Origin: JANWXR01 sp964608265
GTDB lineage: Bacteria; Chloroflexota; Anaerolineae; Anaerolineales; UBA6663
Direction: 5' to 3'
Length of the DNA: 64,000 nucleotides
NCBI GenBank assembly: GCA_964608265.1
Contig: CAZSNP010000001.1
Span: forward strand, 88,551 to 152,550
The notes beneath the pieces are model-generated. The model ran no database searches, had not been told where the DNA came from, and saw only the letters and a program-made list of their open reading frames with translations. The position numbers and the translations under genes are program-made. The first letter of the stretch is position 1; every line of letters begins with the position of its first letter. Shown here piece by piece: positions 43,813 to 51,962 of the stretch.

Positions 43813-45006
43813 GTGACATCACCGACTCTCATTTTGAAACCGGGCCGCGACAAATCACCGCTGCGCCATCACCCGTGGATATTCTCGGGCGCAGTGGCGC
43901 GTTTGGAAGGCGAACCCGGCCTTGGTGACACGGTGGACGTGCGCGCGGCGGATGGCGCCTGGCTGGCGCGCGCCGCCTACTCGCCGCACTCACAGATCAT
44001 TGCCCGCGTCTGGTCGTTCGATCCCGAAGAAACCGTGGACGCGACATTTCTTCGGCGGCGCCTCGCTCGATCGCTGGCCTCGCGCTCCTCCGACCTCGCT
44101 TTTCCCTGCTCGGCGCTACGTCTCGTCAACGCCGAATCCGACGCGTTGCCCGGCCTCATCGTTGATCGCTACGCTGACCACCTCGTGTGCCAGTTCCTCT
44201 CGGCGGGCGCGGAGAAGTGGAAGGGCGAGATCGTCGCCGCGCTGCGCGAGCTTGTGCCGGGTCGCGGGATTTACGAACGCTCGGATGTGGACGTGCGCGG
44301 CAAGGAGGGGCTGCCGCCGGTGACGGGCGTGCTGGCCGGCGAGCCGCCGCCCGCGTACGTCGAGATCGAGGAGCACGGTTGTCGTTACCTCGTCGATGTG
44401 GTGCATGGGCACAAGACCGGCTTCTATCTCGATCAGCGCGATAGCCGCGCGGCACTAATGGAGCACGGGGCGGGTCGCGAGGCGCTGAATTGCTTCGCGT
44501 ACACCGGCAGCTTCGGCGTGGCCGCGCTCAAGGCCGGGGCCGCGCACGTCACCAACATCGACACCTCCGCATCGGCACTCGAACTCGCGGTACGCAACTT
44601 CGCGCTCAACGACCTGCACGCGTCACATTTTACGAATCACGCCGGCGATGTGTTCGCCGTGTTGCGCCAGTACCGCGACTCGCGGCGGCAGTTCGATCTG
44701 ATCATCCTCGACCCGCCGAAGTTCGCCGAGACGCGGGCGCAGGTGGAGCGGGCGGCGCGCGGCTACAAGGACATCAACCTGCTTGCCTTCAAGTTATTGC
44801 GGCCCGGCGGCGTGCTGTTCACATTCTCGTGCTCGGGCGGCGTGGAGCCGGCGCTGTTTCAGAAGATCGTCGCCGACGCCGCGCTCGATGCGGGGCGCGA
44901 GGCGCAGATTGTGCGCCGCCTCTCGCAGGCCGCCGATCATCCGGTGGCGCTGAACTTCCCCGAGGGCGAATACCTCAAAGGGCTGATCTGCCGCGTTTGC
45001 GCGTAG
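43813..45006 (+). CDS. Class I rRNA methyltransferase (RlmI/RlmK-like, PUA domain)
   Basis: 397 residues from GTG (MTSPTLILKPGRDKS). N-terminal PUA-like domain (about 5-85; LKPGRDKSPLRHHPWIFSGAV), EEHGCRYLVDVVHGHKTGFYLDQR, then a Rossmann methyltransferase with NCFAYTGSFGVAALKAGA (SAM binding) and catalytic DLIILDPPKFAE. Family members make 5-methylcytosine in 23S rRNA (RlmI) or act on related RNA. The ORF extends 17 codons upstream into the palindromic element; the GTG is preferred because the PUA domain starts there. Confidence 0.9.
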   Translation: MTSPTLILKPGRDKSPLRHHPWIFSGAVARLEGEPGLGDTVDVRAADGAWLARAAYSPHSQIIARVWSFDPEETVDATFLRRRLARSLASRSSDLAFPCSALRLVNAESDALPGLIVDRYADHLVCQFLSAGAEKWKGEIVAALRELVPGRGIYERSDVDVRGKEGLPPVTGVLAGEPPPAYVEIEEHGCRYLVDVVHGHKTGFYLDQRDSRAALMEHGAGREALNCFAYTGSFGVAALKAGAAHVTNIDTSASALELAVRNFALNDLHASHFTNHAGDVFAVLRQYRDSRRQFDLIILDPPKFAETRAQVERAARGYKDINLLAFKLLRPGGVLFTFSCSGGVEPALFQKIVADAALDAGREAQIVRRLSQAADHPVALNFPEGEYLKGLICRVCA

Positions 45007-45024
45007 GCAGTGAGAGAGGTGCGG

Positions 45025-47694
45025 CTAACGGGATGCGTGGCTGCGAAGCGGTTTGAGGCTATGCGATTCGCCCGATGTCAATATCTCGCCCCTTGCGGCG
45101 TCCGGCAGCGACGGACGGCGGCGTTGCTGCCGTCGTTTCCAGGCAGAATAAACCCCAACGGCTGCCATCAACGCCCACGCCAGCCCGGAAATCCACAAGC
45201 CGGCGGTCACTGACAACGGCGCGTAACGGAACTCGACGACGTGCTCGCCCGGCGGCAACACGACGGCGCGGAACATGATGTCGGCGCGATGAATGGTCGC
45301 GGGCTGCCCATCCACGGCCGCCGACCAGCCGGGGTAGTACGCATCTGTGAGCACGAGGTAACCTGGGCCGGTGGCGGTGAGGTGAATGGATTCGGGGGAG
45401 TAGCGGGTAATGGCTGGAAGATTGATGGCGGATGACTGCGCGCCGTTCGCCGTTGACTGTTGACCGTTGACTCCGTCACTCAGGATCACCGTCCGTGCGG
45501 GATCGAAGTCCGGGCCGGCGAGGGCGGCGCGTGCGGCGGCATCATCTTCGATCACGATGGCCTGCGGTACGACGAAGGCGCGCGGCAGGACGTCGAGGTT
45601 CTCGTACACCTTCACATCACCCGAGTGCGCCAGCCGGTAACGCCCGAGGGTGAGAGTCTGAAACGCGCCAGTGCGGGTGTCCATGAGTGCGAGGCCTCGT
45701 AAGGTCAACGGCCCGTGAAACGTGATACGGGAGGGAGTGACAGGTGACGGGAGGTCAACTTGGTTATTGGTAATTGGTAATTGGAGGAGTGGAGAATTTG
45801 GCGCTTCGATTTCGACGCGGCCCGAGGGCGACTCGGCGACGAGGCCCAGGGCGGTGGCTTCGAACGGGGGCAGATGAGCGATGTCGAAGCGTTCTCCGTC
45901 CTTCAACTTCAGCGTGAATTGCAGGTCGTAAAAGACTCCGTCAATCCAGCGATCGTTGACCTTGTCGGTGATGAGGTAGCGCGCGTTGACGAGGCTGAGC
46001 AGGTGCGCCGCAGGCGCAACTGCGACGTTCTCGCGCAGGCGACCGTCGGCGGAGGGCGCGCCGGTGAACAGTTGCGTGAAGGCGGCGTAATTCCGCAGCG
46101 GCAGCACGCCGCCGTCGAAGCCGTCCACCGCCGCGATCCTCCACACCAGCGGCAGGTTGGGCGAGAGCACCTCCTTGTGCTTGGTCGCCACGATCGCATC
46201 GTAGGCCGCGTCCATCGGAAGCTGTGGCTCCCACACCCCGCGCAGTTCGGCGAGGTCGCCGGGGTCGAACTGCAATGCAGACATGGAGAGGAAGCGGGGA
46301 GGGGGGGATTGGTTATTGGTGATTAGTAATTGGGTCACTGCCGGGCGGAGGCTGGTGAAGGCCTCGGGCGCGGTGAGGCGATTGAACGGCAGCGCTTGCG
46401 AGGCGAGGTAGAGTTCGGCGAGCGCGAGCGCGACGATGAGCCAGCGAGGGGATCTCGCTAGTAGAAAAGCAGAAAGCAGGGCGATGGGGATGAGCCAGCC
46501 AATGAGGTCCTGTGTCGCTGGCGGGCCGAGCGGCCCCGTCTCGCCCGGCGGGGTGATTGACGCCCCCAGCGGCGCGAGCGCCATCAACCCCAATCCTCCA
46601 ATCATCAATAACCAATGCCGCCTTCCCAGAACAATCGCATCCAATCCATGCCCCGCCAGCATCGCCGCGCCGAACGCGAAGAGGAACAGCCAGCGCGCCG
46701 GCACGCGGAATAGATTGAACGGCGGCAGATAAGCGAGGCCGGCGTACAGCGGATTGAACGCTCCGAACGCGAAAGCCAGGCCAACCACGGCAAGCGCGAG
46801 CAGCGCGAGTCGTTTGCGCTCGCGCGCCACGCCGAGGCCCGTGAGGGCCAACCCGGCGACTCCAATGTAGGCCACGTATTCGGAGAACAAACTGCGCGAG
46901 TAACCGGGCAGCAACGCGCGGCCCAGCAGTCGCGGGTCGAGCGAGAACGATATCGCCTCGCGCCACGCCAATCCCCCGCCGCGCAACGACTCGCGGGTGA
47001 GTTCGAGGGTGGGGAGGAGTTGGGCGGCGGACAGAAGGAGGGCGATGAGGATAGAAAGTAGAAAGCAAAAAGGGCGGCGAGCAGGTGGTAATTGGTTGTT
47101 GGTAATTAGCACGTAGAGCGCCGCGCCGGTCAGCGAGATGAACACGCTTTGGGTATGCCCCGCCAGGATTTGAAGGGCGATGAAGATGGACGTAAGCCTC
47201 CAATTACCAATAACCAATAACACCCACGGAAACCACGCCAGCGCCTGCAATTGATTGACGTGCTCGACCTGTGCAGTGACGTAACCGCCGAGCGCGAACA
47301 GCCCGCCCGCCAGCAGCGCGCCGAGCGGCGATTGCCCGAGGGTCTTGCGCGCGAAAAGCTGCCCGCCGAGGAGGGCGATGAGGATGTGGACGAGGATCGA
47401 GATTTTGACTCCGACCGGCGCGGAGAAGACGACGAGCGGCCAGTTGAGGGGATAGAGCACGCCGGCCTGCGAGTTGGCGAGGAACGGCGCGCCCATGAAC
47501 AGATACGGATTCCACAGCGGCAGCCGCCCGGCCAGCAGCGCTTCTGCCCGAAATTCCCAATAGGGATAGAAATACAGAAACGCATCGCCGCGCGCGAGGA
47601 TAAGGTTGGTGAAGGCCAGCTTCCACAAGACCAGCAACGCCAGCGCCACACCGGCGGCAATCTCCCACCACTGAATTCTGGTATGTGAGGGCAC
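45025..47694 (-). CDS. YfhO-family membrane protein riddled with heptamer repeats
   Basis: About 889 residues from GTG at 47694, which follows a minus-strand TACAAT by 6 bases. About twelve helices, PLWNPYLFMGAPFLANSQ with YPLNW, and C-terminal YYPGWSAAVDGQPATIHR...HVVEFRYAPLS place it with 31885 and 35604. It is longer than those because short 7-bp arrays are inserted in frame at seven or more places, giving repeated peptides such as LITNNQLPP, LITNNQSPP, LPITNNQVD and NGQQSTANGAQ. The upstream ATG at 47907 would read through a palindromic element and is rejected. Confidence 0.82.
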   Translation of the reverse strand: MPSHTRIQWWEIAAGVALALLVLWKLAFTNLILARGDAFLYFYPYWEFRAEALLAGRLPLWNPYLFMGAPFLANSQAGVLYPLNWPLVVFSAPVGVKISILVHILIALLGGQLFARKTLGQSPLGALLAGGLFALGGYVTAQVEHVNQLQALAWFPWVLLVIGNWRLTSIFIALQILAGHTQSVFISLTGAALYVLITNNQLPPARRPFCFLLSILIALLLSAAQLLPTLELTRESLRGGGLAWREAISFSLDPRLLGRALLPGYSRSLFSEYVAYIGVAGLALTGLGVARERKRLALLALAVVGLAFAFGAFNPLYAGLAYLPPFNLFRVPARWLFLFAFGAAMLAGHGLDAIVLGRRHWLLMIGGLGLMALAPLGASITPPGETGPLGPPATQDLIGWLIPIALLSAFLLARSPRWLIVALALAELYLASQALPFNRLTAPEAFTSLRPAVTQLLITNNQSPPPRFLSMSALQFDPGDLAELRGVWEPQLPMDAAYDAIVATKHKEVLSPNLPLVWRIAAVDGFDGGVLPLRNYAAFTQLFTGAPSADGRLRENVAVAPAAHLLSLVNARYLITDKVNDRWIDGVFYDLQFTLKLKDGERFDIAHLPPFEATALGLVAESPSGRVEIEAPNSPLLQLPITNNQVDLPSPVTPSRITFHGPLTLRGLALMDTRTGAFQTLTLGRYRLAHSGDVKVYENLDVLPRAFVVPQAIVIEDDAAARAALAGPDFDPARTVILSDGVNGQQSTANGAQSSAINLPAITRYSPESIHLTATGPGYLVLTDAYYPGWSAAVDGQPATIHRADIMFRAVVLPPGEHVVEFRYAPLSVTAGLWISGLAWALMAAVGVYSAWKRRQQRRRPSLPDAARGEILTSGESHSLKPLRSHASR
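45443..45470. repeat. Heptamer array in YfhO gene (CCGTTGA type)
   Basis: CCGTTCG CCGTTGA CTGTTGA CCGTTGA, coding on the minus strand for VNGQQSTANG. Same word type as the intergenic array at 60484. Confidence 0.7.
45762..45785. repeat. Heptamer array in YfhO gene (GGTAATT type)
   Basis: GGTTATT GGTAATT GGTAATT GGA, coding for ITNNQ on the minus strand. Confidence 0.75.
46306..46333. repeat. Heptamer array in YfhO gene (GGATTGG type)
   Basis: GGATTGG TTATTGG TGATTAG TAATTGG, coding for LLITNNQSP on the minus strand. Confidence 0.7.
46597..46617. repeat. Heptamer array in YfhO gene (reverse orientation)
   Basis: TCCAATC ATCAATA ACCAATG, the complementary orientation of the GGTAATT words. 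Confidence 0.55.
47087..47107. repeat. Heptamer array in YfhO gene (GGTAATT type)
   Basis: GGTAATT GGTTGTT GGTAATT, coding for LITNNQLPP on the minus strand. A shorter array TAGAAAG TAGAAAG CAAAAAG lies at 47052-47072. Confidence 0.7.
47199..47226. repeat. Heptamer array in YfhO gene (ACCAATA type)
   Basis: TCCAATT ACCAATA ACCAATA ACACCCA, reverse orientation, coding for VIGNWRL on the minus strand. It could pair with the 47087 copy. Confidence 0.7.
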
Positions 47695-47700
47695 GCGGGA

Positions 47701-47706
47701 ATTGTA
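47701..47706 (-). promoter_or_regulatory. -10 box of the YfhO gene, leaderless arrangement
   Basis: TACAAT on the minus strand followed after 6 bases by GTG at 47694. This spacing, the same as for ruvB and ligA, decides the start codon. Confidence 0.55.
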
Positions 47707-47750
47707 AACCACGGATTGCACAGAAGACGCGGATTGGAGTGGCGCACAGC

Positions 47751-47890
47751 ATGTCACCCTGAGCGCGTAGGCAACGCCTCTGTCTTTCGTGGCCTTATCG
47801 CGCGAAGGGCCACGATGAAGTCCCATGTGGCCCTTCGCGCGCAGTGAGTCGGTTGGGATATCAGCCGTGCGTTCGCGCTCAGGGCGACAT
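47751..47890. repeat. ATGTCACCCTGAGCGC palindromic element, ~140 bp
   Basis: Terminal arms ATGTCACCCTGAGCGC and GCGCTCAGGGCGACAT, inner arms CGCGCGAAGGGCC and GGCCCTTCGCGCG. Lies upstream of the YfhO gene. Sister copies at 55843-55982 and 61347-61488. Apart from it the 47707-47940 spacer is empty. Confidence 0.88.
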
Positions 47891-47940
47891 GACAAAGCCT
47901 GTTTCAATACCCTGAAGTCAGTGCAATCCGTGGTTCCTTC

Positions 47941-49080
47941 TCACGGCTGCCAATCCGCCGACGGCTCGTTGTACGGGGTGTTGGTGATCTGCCGCAAATC
48001 GCTGCCGTCGGCCCGGATGACGAACAGATCGATGTTGCCACTGCGGGTGGCCGAAAACAGAATCCACTGGCCGTCGGGCGAGAAGCGCGGGAAGCGGATG
48101 ACGCCGAGGTCTTTGGCGAGCAAACGCTGATCGGTGCCGTCGGACCGCATGAGGTAGAGCGCGCGCTGCCCATCGCGTTGCGAGACGAAGACGATGAGCG
48201 CGCCGTCGGGCGACCATTCGGGGTGATCGTTGCGGGTCTGCGTCTGCGTTAGGCGGATGGGGTCGGAGCCGTCGGCGTTCATCACCCACACCTGATACTC
48301 CGGCCCTTCACGTTTCGACTGAAACACGATACGCGCGCCGTCGGGGGAGTAGCGCGCCACCGCATCATCGGCGCCGGAGGCGGCGACCGGCTGCCGTTCG
48401 CTGCCATCCGGGCGCATCCGATAAAGCTGAAACGGCCCGGTGTCATTCGAGTCGAAGAGCAGCCACGCGCCATCGGGTGACCACGAGGGGAATTCATTGA
48501 AACTCGAGTCGGTGGTCAGCGCTTGCTGCCGCGCGCCGTCGGCCTGCATCATGTAAATGTCGGGGAAGGCGCGGTTGCGGTTGGCGCGGAAGACAAGGCG
48601 CGCGCCGTCGGGCGAGAAGCGCGGGCTGAAGTCGTCGGCTTCGCTGAAGGTCAGCCGCTGCAACTCGCGGCCATCGAGCCGCATGCGGTAGATTTCGGTG
48701 TTGCCCTCACGGTCGGAGGCGAAGGCGATGACGCCGCTGCCTCCGCCGATGGTGTCGGTGACGGCGGGCAGCGCGGTGATGGTCGGCGTGATTGTGGCGG
48801 TGGGTGAAGCGGTGGGTGAGGCGGTGAGAGTCGGCGTGCCGGTGGATTCCGGCTGCGGCGTGGCCGACGCTATCCCGGTGACAACGGCTACCGGCGTGGA
48901 CGCCGTTTCCGCGGCGGAGACGGTTCCGGCGGGGCGGCTTTCCTCGCCCACCGGCGTTGGCGTGACGAGCGCGACGCTGAGGCCAAAGCGGCCGGTGCCG
49001 AAGACGACGACCGATAGCAACCCGACGCCGGCGATCAGCCCAACGAAGGCGACCGTGCTAGCGAGTCTTCGGTTGCTCAT
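47941..49080 (-). CDS. Membrane-anchored PD40/TolB-like beta-propeller protein
   Basis: About 379 residues. N-terminal membrane helix or signal anchor (about 8-28), a Thr/Pro linker (TPTLTASPTASPTATITPT), then six or so PD40 repeats with the recurring FSPDG / WSPDGAWLLFDS / IYRMRLDGRELQRLT pattern, forming a TolB-type propeller outside the membrane. Likely a surface or periplasm-like sensor or binding protein. Its ATG overlaps the end of the histidine kinase gene by 23 bases, which ties it to that two-component system. An earlier in-frame start reads antisense-like sequence inside the kinase gene and is rejected. Confidence 0.85.
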   Translation of the reverse strand: MSNRRLASTVAFVGLIAGVGLLSVVVFGTGRFGLSVALVTPTPVGEESRPAGTVSAAETASTPVAVVTGIASATPQPESTGTPTLTASPTASPTATITPTITALPAVTDTIGGGSGVIAFASDREGNTEIYRMRLDGRELQRLTFSEADDFSPRFSPDGARLVFRANRNRAFPDIYMMQADGARQQALTTDSSFNEFPSWSPDGAWLLFDSNDTGPFQLYRMRPDGSERQPVAASGADDAVARYSPDGARIVFQSKREGPEYQVWVMNADGSDPIRLTQTQTRNDHPEWSPDGALIVFVSQRDGQRALYLMRSDGTDQRLLAKDLGVIRFPRFSPDGQWILFSATRSGNIDLFVIRADGSDLRQITNTPYNEPSADWQP

Positions 49081-49966
49081 ACGGCAGTTGCACGGTGGCG
49101 ATGGTGCCCTGCGCCGGGCGGCTGCGCAGTTCGAGCTTGCCGCCGTGGCGGGCAATGATGCGCTGGGCCATCGCCAGCCCGAGGCCGCTGCCGGCCACAT
49201 CGTGAACGTTGCTGCCGCGATAGAGTTCCTCGGTGACGAGCGGCAGTTCCTCGGGCAGGATGCCGCGCCCGGTATCCACGACCTCGATGAGCAGCGCGCC
49301 GGAGGTGTCGCGCGCGCGCACCTGCACGGGCCGGTCGAACGAATACTTGAGGGCGTTGTCGGCCAGGTTGCGCAACGCCATGAGCAGCAGTTCGCGGTCG
49401 GCGGCCAGCGGCGGGATGGGCCACGGCACGCGCTGCACGTCGAGCTGGATGCGTTGCGGCGCTTGCAATAGCTCCACCATCTCGTCGAGCAGCTCGCCGA
49501 CTTCGACTCGTTCGACCTCGAGCGGGCGCGCTTCGAGGTCGGCCAGGCGGCGCAGCCCGCGCGTGAGCGTCGAGAGCCGGTCGGCCTGCGCGCGCACCTC
49601 GGCCACCGTGCTGCTATCCGCTGCGTGCGCGGCCTGCAAATTATCGAGTTGCACTTGAATGGCGGTGAGCGGGTTCTTCAACTCGTGGTCGAGCCGTTGG
49701 ATGAAGCGGCGGCGTTCAGTCTCCAGCGCGGCGGATTGTCCGGCCAGCGCGCGCCGGGTGGCGGCGTCGCGCCAGCGTATCACGCCTGCCGCGACCAGCA
49801 CCAGCAACGCGGCCAGCGCGAAGACGAGCAACGTCGCCACCGCCGGGTCAGCGAAGAACTCGGTGCGCACCACGCTGGCCTCGGGCAGGGCGAAGCGCAC
49901 CGCAAACGCGGCGACCGCGCCGAGGGCGAGGAGGGTGAGGGCCGTTATCGTAAGGAGCCGGGTCAT
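49058..49966 (-). CDS. Two-helix membrane sensor histidine kinase
   Basis: 302 residues. Two membrane helices (about 5-27 and 43-65) with a very short outside loop, HisKA with DHELKNPLTA (His94), and HATPase_c with NLADNALKYSF, DTGRGILPEEL and GSGLGLAMAQ. The ~15-residue loop leaves little room for a ligand domain, so sensing may occur in the membrane or through a partner; the overlapping PD40 gene downstream is a candidate. It pairs with the response regulator upstream (80 bases away, separated by a palindrome). Confidence 0.93.
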   Translation of the reverse strand: MTRLLTITALTLLALGAVAAFAVRFALPEASVVRTEFFADPAVATLLVFALAALLVLVAAGVIRWRDAATRRALAGQSAALETERRRFIQRLDHELKNPLTAIQVQLDNLQAAHAADSSTVAEVRAQADRLSTLTRGLRRLADLEARPLEVERVEVGELLDEMVELLQAPQRIQLDVQRVPWPIPPLAADRELLLMALRNLADNALKYSFDRPVQVRARDTSGALLIEVVDTGRGILPEELPLVTEELYRGSNVHDVAGSGLGLAMAQRIIARHGGKLELRSRPAQGTIATVQLPYEQPKTR

Positions 49967-49967
49967 T

Positions 49968-50047
49968 TTCGAACCGCCAGGAGCGCTAAGGACGCAAAGG
50001 GAAACGCCCTGGCGTTGACTTCGCGCCCTTTGCGTCCATTGCGGTTC
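49968..50047. repeat. AACCGC/GCGGTT palindromic element between regulator and kinase
   Basis: Arms GAACCGC...GGACGCAAAGGG and CCCTTTGCGTCC...GCGGTTC. The right arm reaches the response regulator stop (50046-50048). May end or process the transcript between the two genes. Confidence 0.65.
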
Positions 50048-50750
50048 AACTCTTCACCGCGCCCACAAACCGATACCCCTCACCCGGCACGGTCTCGATC
50101 ATCTCGGCCGCCTCTTCCCCCAGCTTGCGGCGGATCTCGGCGATGCGGACATCCACCGTGCGCATCCCGGTCGGGTCATCCCAGCCCCACACCTGGTCGA
50201 GCAATTGCTCGCGCGAAACCACGACGTTGGGCCGGCTCATCAGGTGCGCCAGCACCCCGAAGGCCTTGTTGCTCAACGCCACCTGCGCGCCGTTGAGCCA
50301 TACGCGCTGCGTCTCGCGTTCGAGCCTGAGCGGCCCGCTGGTGAGCGTGTGCGCGAGCGTCGCCGGGCGGCCCGCCACCTCCTGCCGCCGCAGCAGCGCG
50401 CGGATGCGGGCGGTGAGCTCGTACGAGTCAAAGGGCTTGTTGATGAACTCGTCCGCGCCTTCCTCGAAGGTGGCGATCTTCTCGCCGGTGGCGCTGATCT
50501 GCGTGAGCATGATGATGGGCGTCCAGTTGCCGGATTGCCGCAACCGGCGCACCGTCTCGCGCCCGTCGAGTTCGGGCATGAGGATGTCCAGCGCGATCAC
50601 ATCTGGCGCGTGCCTCTCGACCAGCTTGAGCGCCTCCAGCCCGTTGCGGGCCTCCACGGTGCGGAAGCCGGCGCGTTGCAGAGCGTTTGCCAGCCCGGCG
50701 CGGATGGCATCGTCGTCGTCAACCAGAAGGATGAGGGGATTCTCGGCCAT
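50046..50750 (-). CDS. OmpR-family response regulator
   Basis: 234 residues. Receiver with acidic pocket DDDD (11-14) and phospho-Asp55 in IALDILMPE, then an OmpR/PhoB winged helix (WLNGAQVALSNKAFGVLAHLM, RTVDVRIAEIRRKLGE, GYRFVG). Start at MAENPLIL; the nine extra upstream codons overlap the promoter. TATACT lies 10 bases before the ATG. Partner of the kinase at 49058. Confidence 0.95.
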   Translation of the reverse strand: MAENPLILLVDDDDAIRAGLANALQRAGFRTVEARNGLEALKLVERHAPDVIALDILMPELDGRETVRRLRQSGNWTPIIMLTQISATGEKIATFEEGADEFINKPFDSYELTARIRALLRRQEVAGRPATLAHTLTSGPLRLERETQRVWLNGAQVALSNKAFGVLAHLMSRPNVVVSREQLLDQVWGWDDPTGMRTVDVRIAEIRRKLGEEAAEMIETVPGEGYRFVGAVKS

Positions 50751-50760
50751 ATTGCCCGTG

Positions 50761-50766
50761 AGTATA
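50761..50766 (-). promoter_or_regulatory. -10 box of the response regulator gene
   Basis: TATACT on the minus strand, 10 bases before ATG at 50750. The flanks GATTGCCCGTCGC and CGGGCAAT form a small inverted repeat around the box (50751-50780), which could bind a regulator. Confidence 0.45.
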
Positions 50767-50924
50767 GCGACGGGCAATCGAAAGTCAATCGAACTTTACC
50801 GGGGCCGAACCGCGTGTTACGGGATGGTAATGGTGTGAGGGACGGAGGGTAATGTGGGCGGGGGATGATGAGCGGCGAAGGAGGTTGATATGTTTGGCGT
50901 TACATTGATGAGTAATGGCGGCTC

Positions 50925-51026
50925 GCCCTCACCCCGGCCCTCTCCCTCCGGGAGAGGGAGTGGTGCATGGAATTTCCGAGACCACCCCCCTCTCCCAGCG
51001 GGAGAGGGGCAGGGGGTGAGGGCGAA
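50925..51026. repeat. CCCTCATCCCC-family element at the lipoprotein start
   Basis: Bounded by GCCCTCACCCC and GGGGTGAGGGCGAAC with inner arms CTCCCTCCGGGAGAGGGAG and CCTCTCCCAGCGGGAGAGG. Its right end contains the GTG that best fits as start of the lipoprotein gene. The rest of the 50767-51015 spacer shows nothing else. Confidence 0.8.
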
Positions 51027-51936
51027 CTCGACGGCCCTACGCTGTCTCTTCTCTTGTCTGTCACTGCTCCTCGTCACCGCCTGCGCGCCACTGACCACGC
51101 CTACCGCATCGGAGTCGCAAGTCCCTGTACCAACGCCGGTTGTGACCAACACGCCAGCGCCGACGGAAATCGCTGTGCCCATCGAGACGCCCACACCCGA
51201 GCCAAGCGCTACGCCCGACCCCGTGGCGACGCTGGTGACGATCCAACAACCGGTGATGCTCGAGTCTGCCACATCCCCCGACGGCCAGTGGCGGGTTGAG
51301 GTCGTGCGCTTTGACTGCACTCAATTTGGCCAGGGCGACTTCATCGCCTACGAACAAGTGAAGTTGGTTCACGTCGCGGATGGGGTTGAACGCACGATTA
51401 CGGGCCAAACGCAACACTGCGGCGGTCTCGGGGCGTTCGGTCTCGGCGGTTACGGATGGTCACCGAACAGCCGGCGCTTCTACTTCACAGACTCGCGGGA
51501 AGGATTCCCGGACGGTGGCGGCCCCTGCGCGTGGCATCGCTCTGTGCTGCGGCTTGAATCGGAGACGGGAGCGCTTGAGACATTGCGGCCCGGCGTTGTC
51601 TCGCCCGAGGTGGGGCTGATCGCGATGCCGGACGGCAACGACATCGTGCTGTGGGATTTTGACGACGGCGAGATCGCGCGCCTGCCCGCGCCGGTGAAGA
51701 ACACGGCGGAATGCGAACACGATGGACTTGTAGCGTGGACGATTGAGTGGGCGGCGCCGGGCGAACTGCGGCTTACGGCGCAGAGCGGCGAGCAGTGGCT
51801 GATGGAATTGATGACGCGAGTTTGGAAGAGAGTGGAATGGGCGCGTCGGCAACGGATTGGCTGCGCCGAAACGGAAGCGGACGGGAACGGATGGTGCGCC
51901 GATGCAGGTATCCGCTTCCATCCGTCTATCCGTTAA
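51016..51936 (+). CDS. Putative lipoprotein of unknown function
   Basis: About 306 residues from GTG. N-terminus RANSTALRCLFSCLSLLLVTAC is a type II signal peptide with lipobox LVTAC. A Thr/Pro linker (TPTASESQVPVPTP) precedes a beta-rich domain (WRVEVVRFDC, YGWSPNSRRFYFTDS) resembling one or two PD40-like blades. The frame is open upstream to 50890, but those codons are simply the translation of the repeat element, so the GTG is preferred. The last ~30 codons (CAETEADGNGWCADAG, HPSIR) lie in a palindrome, so the natural C-terminus has probably been replaced. Confidence 0.6.
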   Translation: MRANSTALRCLFSCLSLLLVTACAPLTTPTASESQVPVPTPVVTNTPAPTEIAVPIETPTPEPSATPDPVATLVTIQQPVMLESATSPDGQWRVEVVRFDCTQFGQGDFIAYEQVKLVHVADGVERTITGQTQHCGGLGAFGLGGYGWSPNSRRFYFTDSREGFPDGGGPCAWHRSVLRLESETGALETLRPGVVSPEVGLIAMPDGNDIVLWDFDDGEIARLPAPVKNTAECEHDGLVAWTIEWAAPGELRLTAQSGEQWLMELMTRVWKRVEWARRQRIGCAETEADGNGWCADAGIRFHPSIR

Positions 51937-51958
51937 ACCGAAGGCAATCCGTTGCCGA
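51846..51958. repeat. Palindrome overlapping the lipoprotein 3' end
   Basis: Perfect 14-bp arms TCGGCAACGGATTG (51846-51859) and CAATCCGTTGCCGA (51945-51958), with partly pairing inner sequence (ACGGAAGCGGACGGGAACGG / CCGTCTATCCGTT). Lies between convergent genes, ending five bases before the phosphofructokinase stop, and may act as terminator. Confidence 0.75.
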
Positions 51959-51962
51959 CCAG

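Noticed and set aside
45443..47226. CRISPR or VNTR explanation for the 7-bp arrays
   Set aside because: Arrays are three to eight short degenerate units at scattered sites inside coding sequence, with several different words; no repeat-spacer order.
47695..47907. Upstream ATG (47907) as start of the minus-strand YfhO gene
   Set aside because: The extra 71 codons are the translation of a palindromic element; the GTG at 47694 has a well-placed TACAAT box.
50890..51015. Upstream ATG (50890) as start of the lipoprotein gene
   Set aside because: The codons are the translated repeat element and give no signal peptide at the N-terminus; GTG at 51016 does.
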